From positions 1 through 9,942 of the forward strand of contig CAZNVB010000285.1 in assembly GCA_964576265.1 (NCBI GenBank): a stretch of DNA of 9,942 nt, read 5' to 3'. Of the stretch, positions 1-7,160 are shown in pieces (positions within the stretch are counted from its first letter, which is position 1; the number at the start of each line of letters is the position of its first letter). This stretch comes from CAZNVB01 sp964576265 (GTDB lineage: Bacteria > Acidobacteriota > Aminicenantia > Aminicenantales > UBA8522). A model generated the notes under the pieces. The model worked only from the letters and a program-made list of their open reading frames with translations, was not told the DNA's origin and searched no databases. Position numbers and translations under genes: made by a program.

Positions 1-1
1 G

Positions 2-1105
2 GCCTATTTTGTCGAGAACATGATGTTCATGGGGTCGCTAAACGTCGGTCCGATGCAGCACGTCAGCTACCTCAACCGGATCGGCGGCGAACTCAGTGCC
101 AACACCACCGAAGAAATGACCTATTTCTATCAGACCGTGCCCTCGAATCAGCTGGCTCTTGTCCTGTGGCTCGAATCAGACAGGCTGAAGGCGCTGGAAA
201 TAGATTCTTCCAAAGTCGAGCGGGTCAGGCAGGATGTCCTGAAGGAGATCGGTCAACGACAAGAGGAGCCGTTTCTTGAAAGCGCCTTGGCTTTCAATCG
301 CCTTCTTTATCCCGATTTTGCCCACGGTCACGACGTTTTGGGCCGGGAAGAAGACGTTCGGACCATAGGCCTTGAGGATATCGCGGCATTTCGATCAGCC
401 TATTATGTGCCGAACAACGCCGTTCTCGTCATCGTCGGTCAGGTCGATCCTGTCCGAACCAGGCAGCTCGTTGAGAAATATTTTGACGGGATCGAATCCG
501 GCCGGAAACTTCCCGGGTCGCCTCCGCTTGTTCGGGCAGAAAAAAGGAAAGTCGTTGAAGATTACAGGGAAAATCGGGCTCCCTCGCCGGCTTTCTATCT
601 CGGTTTCAGGATTGCTCCCCCTCATTCGGCGGATTATCACAGCCTGGTGGTGGTCGATTATCTCCTGCTCCGCGGGACGGGGTCTCGACTTTTCCGCAAG
701 CTCGTCCGGAGAGAGAATCTGGCTGTTCAGCTCAGCGGCGGCGTCGAAAGACGGCGCGAGCTTGCAGCGTTCAAGATTTTCGCCGTCACCAACAACGAGA
801 CGATGGCCGAGCTTTGCCAGAAGGCGATTTTTTCCGAGATTAACAGGCTCCGGACCAACCCGGTCTCAGAGAACGAACTTCGGCGAGCCAAGAGCCTGTT
901 GAAAAGAGATTTTCTCAGCCGGCTGGCGACGCCGATCGATCGGGCGATTTTCTTGGCGGAAATCTTTTTTTCTCCCCTCAGGCTGGAGGACGCGCCGAAC
1001 ATTCTGGCCAGATATTTGCGCATCACGCCGTTTGAAATCAGCGCCAATATCAACCGTTATTTCATTCCGGAAAACAGCGTCCTCTTGAATGTGAAGTCGC
1101 GATGA
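2..1105 (+). CDS. M16-family peptidase-like protein, N-terminus cut by window edge, zinc motif degenerate
   Basis: This is the 3' part (367 codons) of an M16 (pitrilysin/MPP-like) protein. The reading frame is open to the first base, and family-conserved residues precede the first ATG at 20, so that ATG is not the start. The visible part begins inside the active-site helix. Where active members read HxxEH, this protein reads Y-F-V-E-N (codons 5-19), followed by the usual MMFMGS. The distal Glu ligand is kept, in VLKEI about 76 residues later. Other family landmarks are PSNQLALVLWLESDR, the YYVPNNAVLVIVGQVD strand and the C-terminal-domain GSRLFRKLVRRENLA segment. Active M16B enzymes are zinc endopeptidases that often work as heterodimers; with both His ligands replaced this one is probably not catalytic. 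It overlaps the next M16 gene by 4 bp (ATGA), which implies co-translation. Family assignment is firm; activity and localisation are not, because the N-terminus is missing. Confidence 0.9.
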   Translation, partial: AYFVENMMFMGSLNVGPMQHVSYLNRIGGELSANTTEEMTYFYQTVPSNQLALVLWLESDRLKALEIDSSKVERVRQDVLKEIGQRQEEPFLESALAFNRLLYPDFAHGHDVLGREEDVRTIGLEDIAAFRSAYYVPNNAVLVIVGQVDPVRTRQLVEKYFDGIESGRKLPGSPPLVRAEKRKVVEDYRENRAPSPAFYLGFRIAPPHSADYHSLVVVDYLLLRGTGSRLFRKLVRRENLAVQLSGGVERRRELAAFKIFAVTNNETMAELCQKAIFSEINRLRTNPVSENELRRAKSLLKRDFLSRLATPIDRAIFLAEIFFSPLRLEDAPNILARYLRITPFEISANINRYFIPENSVLLNVKSR

Positions 1106-2547
1106 AGACTCGGTTCATTCTTCTCGGGCTCCTGCCGCTGTGTCTTTTTTCCGCCGCTTGGGCACAGGAGAGATTTAGGAAAAACCCCCCGATTCCTGAT
1201 CCTCCGCCCGAAATTCGCCTGCCCGCGATTGAGACCTATGTTCTGAGCAACGGTCTCACGCTGGCCGTGGTTCGGCGGGCCGATGTCCCTTTCATCAGCC
1301 TCGAACTTGTCATCCTGGCAGGGGAAAGTTCGTCGCCTGAAAATTTGCCCGGTCTGGCAACATTTACGGCGGGGATGATCAACCGGGGCACGGCGCTCCT
1401 TTCTGCCAGCGAGCTTGAAGAAAGAATTGAATCGATCGGTGGAAATTTTTCGACGGCGGTGACTCTCGATATCTCGCGTTTCTCCTTAACTTTTCTGAGG
1501 GAATGGCTGGATCAGGCCCTCGAGTCTCTGAGCTTGATGATTCTTCAACCGGATTTTGCCGAGCGAGAAATCGTTGCCCTGAAAAGAACGACCTATTATG
1601 AATGGCTCGCCCGTCAGGCCGACCCGGAGTTTGTCGGCTATCGGCAGCTCCTGCGGCGCCTTTTTCAAGGCCATCCCTGGCAAAAGGCCTTTTATAACGA
1701 GGAGGTCTTTAAAAATATTTCCCGACGGGATATCCAAAATTTTTATGAGACCTATTACCGTCCGAACAACGCGGTCCTCGTTCTGGCCGGGAATCTGACT
1801 CTTGTCGAAGCCGCCCGAAAAGTCAGCCATTTCTTGAATCTCTGGGCTGAGAGGGAAATCAAGCGGCCTTCTCCTCCTCCGCCAGTCCCCGCTTCGGAGG
1901 GCCGGTTTTGCCTTGTCGATTTCCCGGCGGCAAACGACGCCTTTCTTTTTGTCGGTAACCTGATTTTTCCGAATTCCGATCCAGACGTGTTTCCATTCTC
2001 CGTCCTCAGCCAGATCCTGGGCGGAACACCGAATAGTCGTCTGCTCTTGAACCTGCGGGAAGCCAGGGAATTCGCCTATTATGCCTTCAGCCAACTAGAT
2101 CTCTTTCGGACCAGCGGCGTGTACTCGATCCGGACGAAAGTCATTGCCTCGGCCTGTTTTTCCGCTGCTCAGGAGATTCTCAAGGAGCTGGAACGGATGG
2201 CTCGGGAAAAAGTCTCCTCTTTTGAAGTCGAGCAGGCCAAACAGTTTTTGATCGGACGCTTTCCCCTCGAGCTCGTTCGAGTGGAATCTTTGGCCAGACG
2301 GGTTTCCGAGATCGTCTCTTTTGAGCTTGGGAAGCCCGGCTGGGAAGGCTATTCGGATCAAATTATGCTCGTCGATCCGAACCGGGTGTTCGAGGTCGCC
2401 CAGAAATACCTTCTCGCCAAACCCGTCGTTGTCTTTGTCGGAAATCGGGATCTTCTGCTCGATTACCTCCAAGATTTGGACACTCTGGAAGTTTATGACG
2501 CCAAGGGAGCCTTGCGATTTACTCTAAAAAAGGGAGGCGAGCGATGA
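1102..2547 (+). CDS. Exported M16-family protein, non-catalytic-type subunit
   Basis: A 481-residue M16 protein of normal two-domain length. Residues 1-21 form a signal peptide: MKTR, a Leu-rich core, then cleavage after AWA before Q22. It is therefore expected in the periplasm or attached to the envelope. The N-terminal M16 domain runs from about 43 to 235 and the C-terminal domain from about 265 to 460. At the zinc-motif position it reads T-F-T-A-G (87-91), so HxxEH is absent. It keeps the YYRPNNAVLVLAGN strand (218-231) and the SRLLLNLREAREFAYY helix (312-327), including R313 and Y326/Y327, where non-catalytic partners of M16B heterodimers carry a conserved Arg/Tyr pair. Family knowledge predicts that it shapes the substrate chamber for a catalytic partner, but the upstream partner also lacks zinc ligands. 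It begins at an ATGA overlap with no good ribosome site of its own, so translation is probably coupled. A Pro-rich linker occupies 256-264. Confidence 0.9.
   Translation: MKTRFILLGLLPLCLFSAAWAQERFRKNPPIPDPPPEIRLPAIETYVLSNGLTLAVVRRADVPFISLELVILAGESSSPENLPGLATFTAGMINRGTALLSASELEERIESIGGNFSTAVTLDISRFSLTFLREWLDQALESLSLMILQPDFAEREIVALKRTTYYEWLARQADPEFVGYRQLLRRLFQGHPWQKAFYNEEVFKNISRRDIQNFYETYYRPNNAVLVLAGNLTLVEAARKVSHFLNLWAEREIKRPSPPPPVPASEGRFCLVDFPAANDAFLFVGNLIFPNSDPDVFPFSVLSQILGGTPNSRLLLNLREAREFAYYAFSQLDLFRTSGVYSIRTKVIASACFSAAQEILKELERMAREKVSSFEVEQAKQFLIGRFPLELVRVESLARRVSEIVSFELGKPGWEGYSDQIMLVDPNRVFEVAQKYLLAKPVVVFVGNRDLLLDYLQDLDTLEVYDAKGALRFTLKKGGER
2532..2537 (+). promoter_or_regulatory. Shine-Dalgarno site of ftcD
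   Basis: GGGAGG lies 6 nt before the ATG at 2544, inside the 3' end of the second M16 gene. It supports this start even though the two genes overlap by 4 bp. Confidence 0.75.
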
Positions 2548-4220
2548 AAATCGTCGAATGCGTGCCCAACTTCAGCGAGGGTCGCGATCATAATAAGATT
2601 AGAGCGATTGCTGACGCCATCGAACATACGTCGGGGGTCAGACTTCTCGATGTCGATCCCGGAGAGTCGACCAACAGGACGGTCGTGACGTTCATCGGGT
2701 CTCCGGATGACGTCAAGGAGGCCGCTTTTCGAGCCATCGCCAAGGCGGCGGAGCTGATCGACATGAGGACGCACAAGGGCGCGCACAGCCGGATCGGCGC
2801 CACCGATGTCTGTCCCTTCGTCCCGATCTCAGGAGTCTCCATGGAGGACTGCGTCGCTCTGGCCCGGGAACTGGGCGAGCGGGTGGCCCGAGATCTATCC
2901 ATTCCCGTTTATCTTTATGAAGAGGCCGCCCAGAGACCGGAGAGACGGAACTTGGCCAACATTCGAGCCGGCGAGTATGAAGGGCTGGAGGAAAAGATGA
3001 AAGATCCCGCCTGGGCGCCCGATTTCGGGCCGCCGGTCTTCAATCCCCGAAGTGGCGCTACAGTGATCGGAGCGAGGGAATTTTTGATCGCTTACAATAT
3101 CAACCTCAATACCAGAGACAGACGGCTGGCTCAAGAAATCGCCCTCAACCTTCGGGAAAGCGGCCGGGCCAAAAGGGACGAGAAAGGGAATGTCGTCCGG
3201 GATGCCGAAGGCAAGACGATTTTTGTTCCGGGCAAATTCAAGCATGTCAAGGCCGTCGGCTGGTATGTCGAGGACTACGGCGTGGCCCAGATCTCGATCA
3301 ATTTTACGAACTATAAGGTCACGCCGGTTCATCTCGTCTTTGACGAAGCCCAACGGGAAGCGGAAAAGCTCGGACTCCGGGTGACCGGCAGCGAGCTCGT
3401 CGGGCTGATTCCCAAGGAAGCCCTTCTCATGGCCGGGAAATATTACCTTGAAAAACAGGGCAAAAGCCCCGGTCTCCCGGAGGAGGAATTGATCCGGACG
3501 GCCGTTCTCTCTTTAGGGCTCAATGATGTTTCCCCTTTTGACCCGGAGAAAAAAATTATCGAGTTCCAGTTCAAAGATTCCTCTCCCTCGCTTGTTAAAC
3601 TGACCCTGAGGGAGTTCGCCAATTCGCTTTCCCTCGATACGCCCACGCCGGGAGGAGGAAGCGCCGCTGCTCTGTGCGGAGCCCTGTCTGCGGCTCTCTC
3701 GACGATGGTCGCCAACCTGACGGTGGGGAAAAAGGGATATGAGGAAGTTCAGGAAAAGATGAAGGATCTGGCGATCAAGGGTCAGAGCCTTAAGGACGAA
3801 CTTTTACAGCTGGTCGATGAGGATACTCGGGCCTTCAATAAGGTCATGGATGCTTTCCGGCTGCCCAAAGGGACGGAAGAGCAAATCAGGAGCAAAGAAG
3901 AGGCGGTGGAAACGGCGACAAAAGACGCCGCCCTCGTTCCTCTGAAAGTTCTGGAGAAATGCCTTTCTCTACTTGATTTAGCCATGGTCGCGGCCGCCGA
4001 GGGGAACCGCGAATCTCTGAGCGACGCCGGCGTGGCCGGTCTGGCGGCTGAGGCAGCGGCCGGAGGCGCCTATTACAATATCAGGATCAACCTGCCGAAC
4101 CTCCGTGATACTGTCTTCGTCCAGGATGTAAGAAGCCGCGCCGATGAGCTTAAAGAAAAAGTCGCCCGGCTGGCCGTCGAGCTTAAAGCTTTGCTGGCGA
4201 GGGGATTGGAAAGGGCTTGA
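2544..4220 (+). CDS. ftcD: Bifunctional glutamate formiminotransferase / formiminotetrahydrofolate cyclodeaminase
   Basis: This 558-residue protein has both FTCD activities in one chain. It moves the formimino group from N-formimino-L-glutamate (last step of one histidine-degradation route) to tetrahydrofolate, then deaminates the product to 5,10-methenyl-THF and ammonia. The transferase half covers about 1-330: the start MKIVECVPNFSEGRD is the family signature, and THKGAHSRIGATDVCPF holds H81, matching the catalytic His of animal FTCD. KAVGWYVEDYGVAQISINFTNY (236-257) is also typical. A charged insert at about 207-231 precedes it. The cyclodeaminase half covers about 352-550 and shows DTPTPGGGSAAA (365-376). 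Length is close to the animal enzyme (about 540), so this is the fused form, not the separate bacterial genes. No other hut gene is in the window. It overlaps the upstream M16 gene by 4 bp, which suggests one transcript linking proteolysis-related proteins to histidine-carbon salvage (inference). Cytoplasmic. Confidence 0.96.
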   Translation: MKIVECVPNFSEGRDHNKIRAIADAIEHTSGVRLLDVDPGESTNRTVVTFIGSPDDVKEAAFRAIAKAAELIDMRTHKGAHSRIGATDVCPFVPISGVSMEDCVALARELGERVARDLSIPVYLYEEAAQRPERRNLANIRAGEYEGLEEKMKDPAWAPDFGPPVFNPRSGATVIGAREFLIAYNINLNTRDRRLAQEIALNLRESGRAKRDEKGNVVRDAEGKTIFVPGKFKHVKAVGWYVEDYGVAQISINFTNYKVTPVHLVFDEAQREAEKLGLRVTGSELVGLIPKEALLMAGKYYLEKQGKSPGLPEEELIRTAVLSLGLNDVSPFDPEKKIIEFQFKDSSPSLVKLTLREFANSLSLDTPTPGGGSAAALCGALSAALSTMVANLTVGKKGYEEVQEKMKDLAIKGQSLKDELLQLVDEDTRAFNKVMDAFRLPKGTEEQIRSKEEAVETATKDAALVPLKVLEKCLSLLDLAMVAAAEGNRESLSDAGVAGLAAEAAAGGAYYNIRINLPNLRDTVFVQDVRSRADELKEKVARLAVELKALLARGLERA

Positions 4221-4330
4221 TCCCCCCTTTTCCGGTGAGGCGTCGGGAGGCGAATTCACCCCAAGATTCACCTGAGAAGGCGATTGCCTTGCGGAGCCGA
4301 TCAATCCATGATGGAAAAAAAGAAAGGTCA
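4221..4330 (+). other. 110-bp spacer between ftcD and the GGDEF gene
   Basis: The ftcD frame closes at 4220 and the preferred next start is 4331. The spacer holds a small perfect hairpin (AAGGC-gatt-GCCTT, 4277-4290) with no T-run, so it is not a convincing terminator. No clear promoter is visible. The downstream frame stays open across the spacer back to a TTG at 4217, so part of it could be coding if that start is used. Confidence 0.4.
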
Positions 4331-5053
4331 ATGGCTGTGTCGTCCCGGTTGCGCGTCTTGGTGCGAAGACTCCGGAGAAAACTCTGGCTGATGCTCGCCC
4401 TTTGCCTTGTCTCGCTCCTCTCTTTCCTGTTCACCGATTTTTCCCCGGTCTCCCGGAACTTCGGTTTGCTTCTTCCGTTCGACGGGGTCGTCCTTATCGC
4501 CGGCCTAATTTTGATTCTCTTCTTTTGCCTGCGCAGTCTCTCCCTGAGCGAAAAGATCAAGTCCTTGGTCATCCGAGAGAATTTGACGGGCCTTTTCGAC
4601 CGGGATTTTGCCCTTCATCGTCTCAAGGAAGAGTGCTATCGGAGTCGAAGGTACCACCATCCCTTGAGCCTGATCATGATCGAATTGGATGACTTTGAAA
4701 CAATGAACTTCCACTACGGCCATTCCTCCGGCGACCATTTCCTCCGTTATTTCGGAAGTATTATCGGGCAGACAATCCGTCCTTCGGATATCGCGGCGCG
4801 ATTTGACGGTCAGAAGTTTCTCCTGGTTTTTCCGGAAACGGGAAAAGAGGAAGCCCGAAAGGTGGCCGATCGGCTAAAGGAAGAAATCCTTCTCCATCCT
4901 TTCCGCATTGAACCAGAGAGCCGGGAAATGAAATTCACCTTCACTGCCGGGGTGAGTTCCTTTCCCGAGGATGCCGAGAGCGCCGAAGGCCTCCTCGAGC
5001 GCGCGAAAGAACAGCTTTCGATTTGCCGAAGAAAGGGTTCAGTCAATGAATGA
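4331..5053 (+). CDS. Two-TM protein with degenerate GGDEF domain and retained I-site, putative c-di-GMP receptor
   Basis: 240 residues from the ATG at 4331. A basic N-terminus (residues 6-17) precedes two hydrophobic segments (about 18-34 and 45-67), then a cytoplasmic GGDEF-fold domain (about 82-240). LTGLFDRD (85-92) matches the usual LTGLxNRR entry, and FHYGHSSGD (127-135) the usual GHxxGD. The signature itself is D-G-Q-K-F (159-163) instead of GGDEF, and the first metal Asp is replaced by E118, so diguanylate cyclase activity is unlikely. RPSD (150-153) sits exactly five residues before the signature, the position of the c-di-GMP-binding I-site. Known proteins with this combination, such as PelD, are c-di-GMP receptors; a receptor role here is inference. 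A TTG at 4217 would add 38 residues, but these look non-domain and compositionally different. The start at 4331 has GAAAGG (4322-4327) upstream, with tight spacing. The gene overlaps the macro gene by 8 bp. Confidence 0.82.
   Translation: MAVSSRLRVLVRRLRRKLWLMLALCLVSLLSFLFTDFSPVSRNFGLLLPFDGVVLIAGLILILFFCLRSLSLSEKIKSLVIRENLTGLFDRDFALHRLKEECYRSRRYHHPLSLIMIELDDFETMNFHYGHSSGDHFLRYFGSIIGQTIRPSDIAARFDGQKFLLVFPETGKEEARKVADRLKEEILLHPFRIEPESREMKFTFTAGVSSFPEDAESAEGLLERAKEQLSICRRKGSVNE
5031..5037 (+). promoter_or_regulatory. Shine-Dalgarno site deciding the macro-domain gene start
   Basis: GAAAGGG lies 8 nt before the ATG at 5046. It favours that start over the in-frame ATG at 4971, which would overlap the GGDEF gene by 83 bp and add a 25-residue tail not seen in macro domains. 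Confidence 0.65.
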
Positions 5054-5576
5054 ATGGACATTTGAAGGCCGGACGATCAGGATTACGGAGGGCAATATCG
5101 CCCTTCTCGATGTCGAGGCTGTGGTCAATGCGGCGAACAAATATCTCAAGCTCGGCGGAGGAGTCGCCGGGGCCATCAAGGCCTACGGAGGGCCTTCGAT
5201 CCAACAAGAGTGTGACGCCTTGGCTCCGATTGAGGTCGGCGATGCGGTCCTCACGAAGGGGGGGAACTTAAAAGCCCGATATGTCATCCATGCCGTCGGT
5301 CCCCGAATGGGCGAAGGGGATGAGGAATCCAAGCTGGCCAGGGCGACCTTGCGGAGTCTGGAAATCGCAAAGGAGCAGCGGATCAGAAGCCTCGCCTTCC
5401 CCGCCATCAGTACCGGAATTTTCGGTTTTCCGCTCGAACGGTGCAGCGAAATCATGCTCCGGACGGCCATCGATTTTCTCAAGAGGAATGATTATCCCCA
5501 GGAGATTGTTTTCTGCCTCTACGGCCAGGAGGCGTATTCCCTGTTTCTCCGCACGCTCGCGGCCCTCAGCCGCTGA
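5046..5576 (+). CDS. Stand-alone macro domain protein (ADP-ribose binding, AF1521-like)
   Basis: 176 residues, the size of a single macro domain. EGNIALLDVEAVVNAANKYL (15-34) gives the conserved adenine-side Asp region and the VNAAN motif (N28, N31). GGGVAGAIKAYGG (37-49) is the glycine-rich ribose/diphosphate loop, YVIHAVGP (79-86) a core strand and PAISTGIFGFP (119-129) the second phosphate loop. NKYLKLGGGVAGAI resembles the archaeal AF1521 type more than the MacroD NAAN-LLGGGGVDGAIH type. Proteins of this fold bind ADP-ribose or its derivatives, and some remove ADP-ribose from proteins or deacetylate O-acetyl-ADP-ribose. Which of these applies cannot be told from sequence. There is no signal peptide, so it is cytoplasmic. 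The start at 5046 sits inside the last codons of the GGDEF gene (8-bp overlap), so the two are probably co-expressed. It converges on znuB with a 9-bp gap. Confidence 0.93.
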   Translation: MNEWTFEGRTIRITEGNIALLDVEAVVNAANKYLKLGGGVAGAIKAYGGPSIQQECDALAPIEVGDAVLTKGGNLKARYVIHAVGPRMGEGDEESKLARATLRSLEIAKEQRIRSLAFPAISTGIFGFPLERCSEIMLRTAIDFLKRNDYPQEIVFCLYGQEAYSLFLRTLAALSR

Positions 5577-5585
5577 CCTTTCGTT

Positions 5586-6392
5586 CTAAAATAGTTTTTT
5601 CTTCCCGGCGAGCATTAAAACCAGGAAAATAAGGAAGCTCATAAGAACGATGCTCGCCGAGGCCGGAAAGTCGAGAGCAAACGCCGCCGCCAGGCCGGAA
5701 AGGACAGAAAAACCTGCGACGAATGCAGAAAGCCAGAGAGCTCGCTTGAAGCTTGTCGCTATCTGAAGGGCGGCCGCGGCGGGGATCACGAGCAGTGCGG
5801 AAACAAGAAGAATACCGACGACCTTCATTCCCAGGACGACGGTGATGGCCGTCAAGATCGTCAGCAGCAGGTCTAGCCGCTCCGTCTTCACTCCGGCCGC
5901 CCTCGCCGCCTCGGTATCGAAGGTGCTGAACATGAGCGGATGGTAGTTCGCCAGGACGACCAAGAGGACGGCAGCCATCAGCCCGACGGACAGCCAGACT
6001 TCGAAGTTCCGGACCGCCAGGATATCGCCGAAAAGGTAGCTGAAGAGATCGACGTTGAACCGCTGGGCCAGGGTTGCCAGGACGATTCCGAGCGCCAGGC
6101 CGCAGCTGCTGAAAATGCCGATGGCGATATCTCCATGCAGGCCGGCCTTCTTGCGGAGTTTAACGATTCCCCAAGAAGCAAGAACGGCCATGAGCAAAGA
6201 GGTCGCGATGGGAAAGACACGGAGGAAGAGTCCCAGCGCCACTCCGCCAAAGGTGACGTGCGACAGGCCGTGGCCGATCATGGCGTCTCTCCGCAGAAGA
6301 AGGAAAATTCCCAGGATCGCGCTAGCGAGAGAGATAAACAAACCGGCCAAAAGAGCCCGCTGCAAAAACGGATAGGTCAGGAAGGCGTCCAT
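5586..6392 (-). CDS. znuB: Zinc ABC transporter permease (ABC-3 family)
   Basis: 268 residues, almost all hydrophobic with about eight membrane segments, the usual size for ZnuB/TroC-type permeases. Family motifs visible are MIGHGLSHVTFGGVALG (38-54, early cytoplasmic loop), LFGDIL (119-124), FDTEAARAAGV (158-168, the segment that contacts the ATPase) and ALLVIPAAAA (199-208). The chain ends with KKKLF on the cytoplasmic side. It forms the inner-membrane channel through which zinc handed over by ZnuA is imported. Its ATG (6392) is 12 bp after the znuC stop, making it the last gene of the galK-znuA-znuC-znuB operon. The TAG stop lies 9 bp from the stop of the convergent macro gene. Metal specificity is inferred from the operon's ZnuA; manganese cannot be formally excluded. 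Confidence 0.94.
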   Translation of the reverse strand: MDAFLTYPFLQRALLAGLFISLASAILGIFLLLRRDAMIGHGLSHVTFGGVALGLFLRVFPIATSLLMAVLASWGIVKLRKKAGLHGDIAIGIFSSCGLALGIVLATLAQRFNVDLFSYLFGDILAVRNFEVWLSVGLMAAVLLVVLANYHPLMFSTFDTEAARAAGVKTERLDLLLTILTAITVVLGMKVVGILLVSALLVIPAAAALQIATSFKRALWLSAFVAGFSVLSGLAAAFALDFPASASIVLMSFLIFLVLMLAGKKKLF

Positions 6393-6404
6393 CCGCGGCT
6401 TCCG

Positions 6405-7160
6405 CTAATGAGAATGGGAAACGAGATGCCCGGCGGCGAGCATGGCTCTGAAGGCCTCAGAGCGGCAGAACTCCTCGTGTGAACCGTGGTAGACGAGTTT
6501 TTGATTCAAACAGGCGACGCGGCTGATGTGCTTGTTGACGATTCCAATATCGTGAGTGACGAGGACGATGGTGATGTGGCGGACAGTGTTCAGCTCATGC
6601 AACATTTCGTAGAAAAGCCCTTGAGTGGCGGCATCCACCCCGGTGGTCGGCTCGTCCAGGAAAAGAAGGATGGGATGATTGACAATGGCGCGGGCAATCA
6701 TGACTCTTTGCTGCTGGCCGCCAGACAGGCTGCCGATCGGACGGGACATCATGCTGTCCATTCCGACGCTTTTCAAAGCCGAGACCACCGCCTCTTCTAC
6801 TCCCTTCTTTCCGGCGCGGCGCCGGCCTGGTGCGCCGGCGGAAAGAGCCATGGACACGACTTCCTTGACCGAAGCGGGGAAAAGAGGGTCGAAATGAGTT
6901 GCCTTCTGGGGGACATAGCCGACGCTTGACCAATCGCCGAACTCTTCGACCGGCTTTTCCAGGAGCAAGACTCTTCCCCGGTTGGGCTTTAACAACCCGA
7001 GGATAATTTTGATCAATGTCGTCTTGCCCGAGCCGTTCGGTCCGAGGATGGCGAGAAAATCGCCCCGGCTGATTTTGAGATGAATATCTTCGAGCACAGG
7101 GACGTGGTCATAAGAGAAGGTGACGCCTTCCACCCGGACGAGCTCACGTTCTTCAGTCAC
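6405..7160 (-). CDS. znuC: Zinc ABC transporter ATP-binding protein
   Basis: 251 residues with every ABC ATPase element in order: Walker A GPNGSGKTT (40-48), Q-loop Q85 in GYVPQK, signature LSGGQQQR (145-152), Walker B ILLFLDEP (164-171) with catalytic E170, and H-loop H203 in VTHD. It powers the ZnuB permease from the cytoplasmic face. The start is a GTG at 7160, read 8 bp inside the znuA 3' end, with an AGGA-type ribosome site about 9 nt upstream; the ORF reads MTEEREL. The C-terminus ends HLVSHSH, a small His cluster that could bind metal (inference). Position between znuA and znuB and the ABC-3-type permease next door identify the zinc/manganese branch of the family. Confidence 0.95.
   Translation of the reverse strand: MTEERELVRVEGVTFSYDHVPVLEDIHLKISRGDFLAILGPNGSGKTTLIKIILGLLKPNRGRVLLLEKPVEEFGDWSSVGYVPQKATHFDPLFPASVKEVVSMALSAGAPGRRRAGKKGVEEAVVSALKSVGMDSMMSRPIGSLSGGQQQRVMIARAIVNHPILLFLDEPTTGVDAATQGLFYEMLHELNTVRHITIVLVTHDIGIVNKHISRVACLNQKLVYHGSHEEFCRSEAFRAMLAAGHLVSHSH

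Noticed and set aside
20..1105. ATG at 20 as the start of the first M16 gene
   Set aside because: The frame is open to the window edge and codons 2-19 encode conserved M16 active-site-helix residues, so the gene begins upstream of the window.
1486..2094. Minus-strand 202-codon open frame opposite the second M16 gene
   Set aside because: It is antisense to a well-supported gene, its translation shows no recognisable domain, and it is explained as a shadow frame.
4277..4290. Hairpin AAGGC-gatt-GCCTT as an ftcD terminator
   Set aside because: The stem is only 5 bp and no T-run follows.
4217..4330. TTG start at 4217 for the GGDEF protein
   Set aside because: It would add 38 residues with no domain or signal features and mixed third-position composition. 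The ATG at 4331 directly precedes the basic and membrane segments. It cannot be fully excluded because TTG is used at znuA.
4971..5045. Upstream ATG at 4971 for the macro gene
   Set aside because: It would overlap the GGDEF gene by 83 bp, add a non-domain extension, and ignore the GAAAGGG site correctly spaced before 5046.
5940..6482. Plus-strand 180-codon open frame opposite znuB/znuC
   Set aside because: The translation is a low-complexity, charged D/Q/E/R-rich shadow of hydrophobic permease codons, while both znu genes carry full family motifs.
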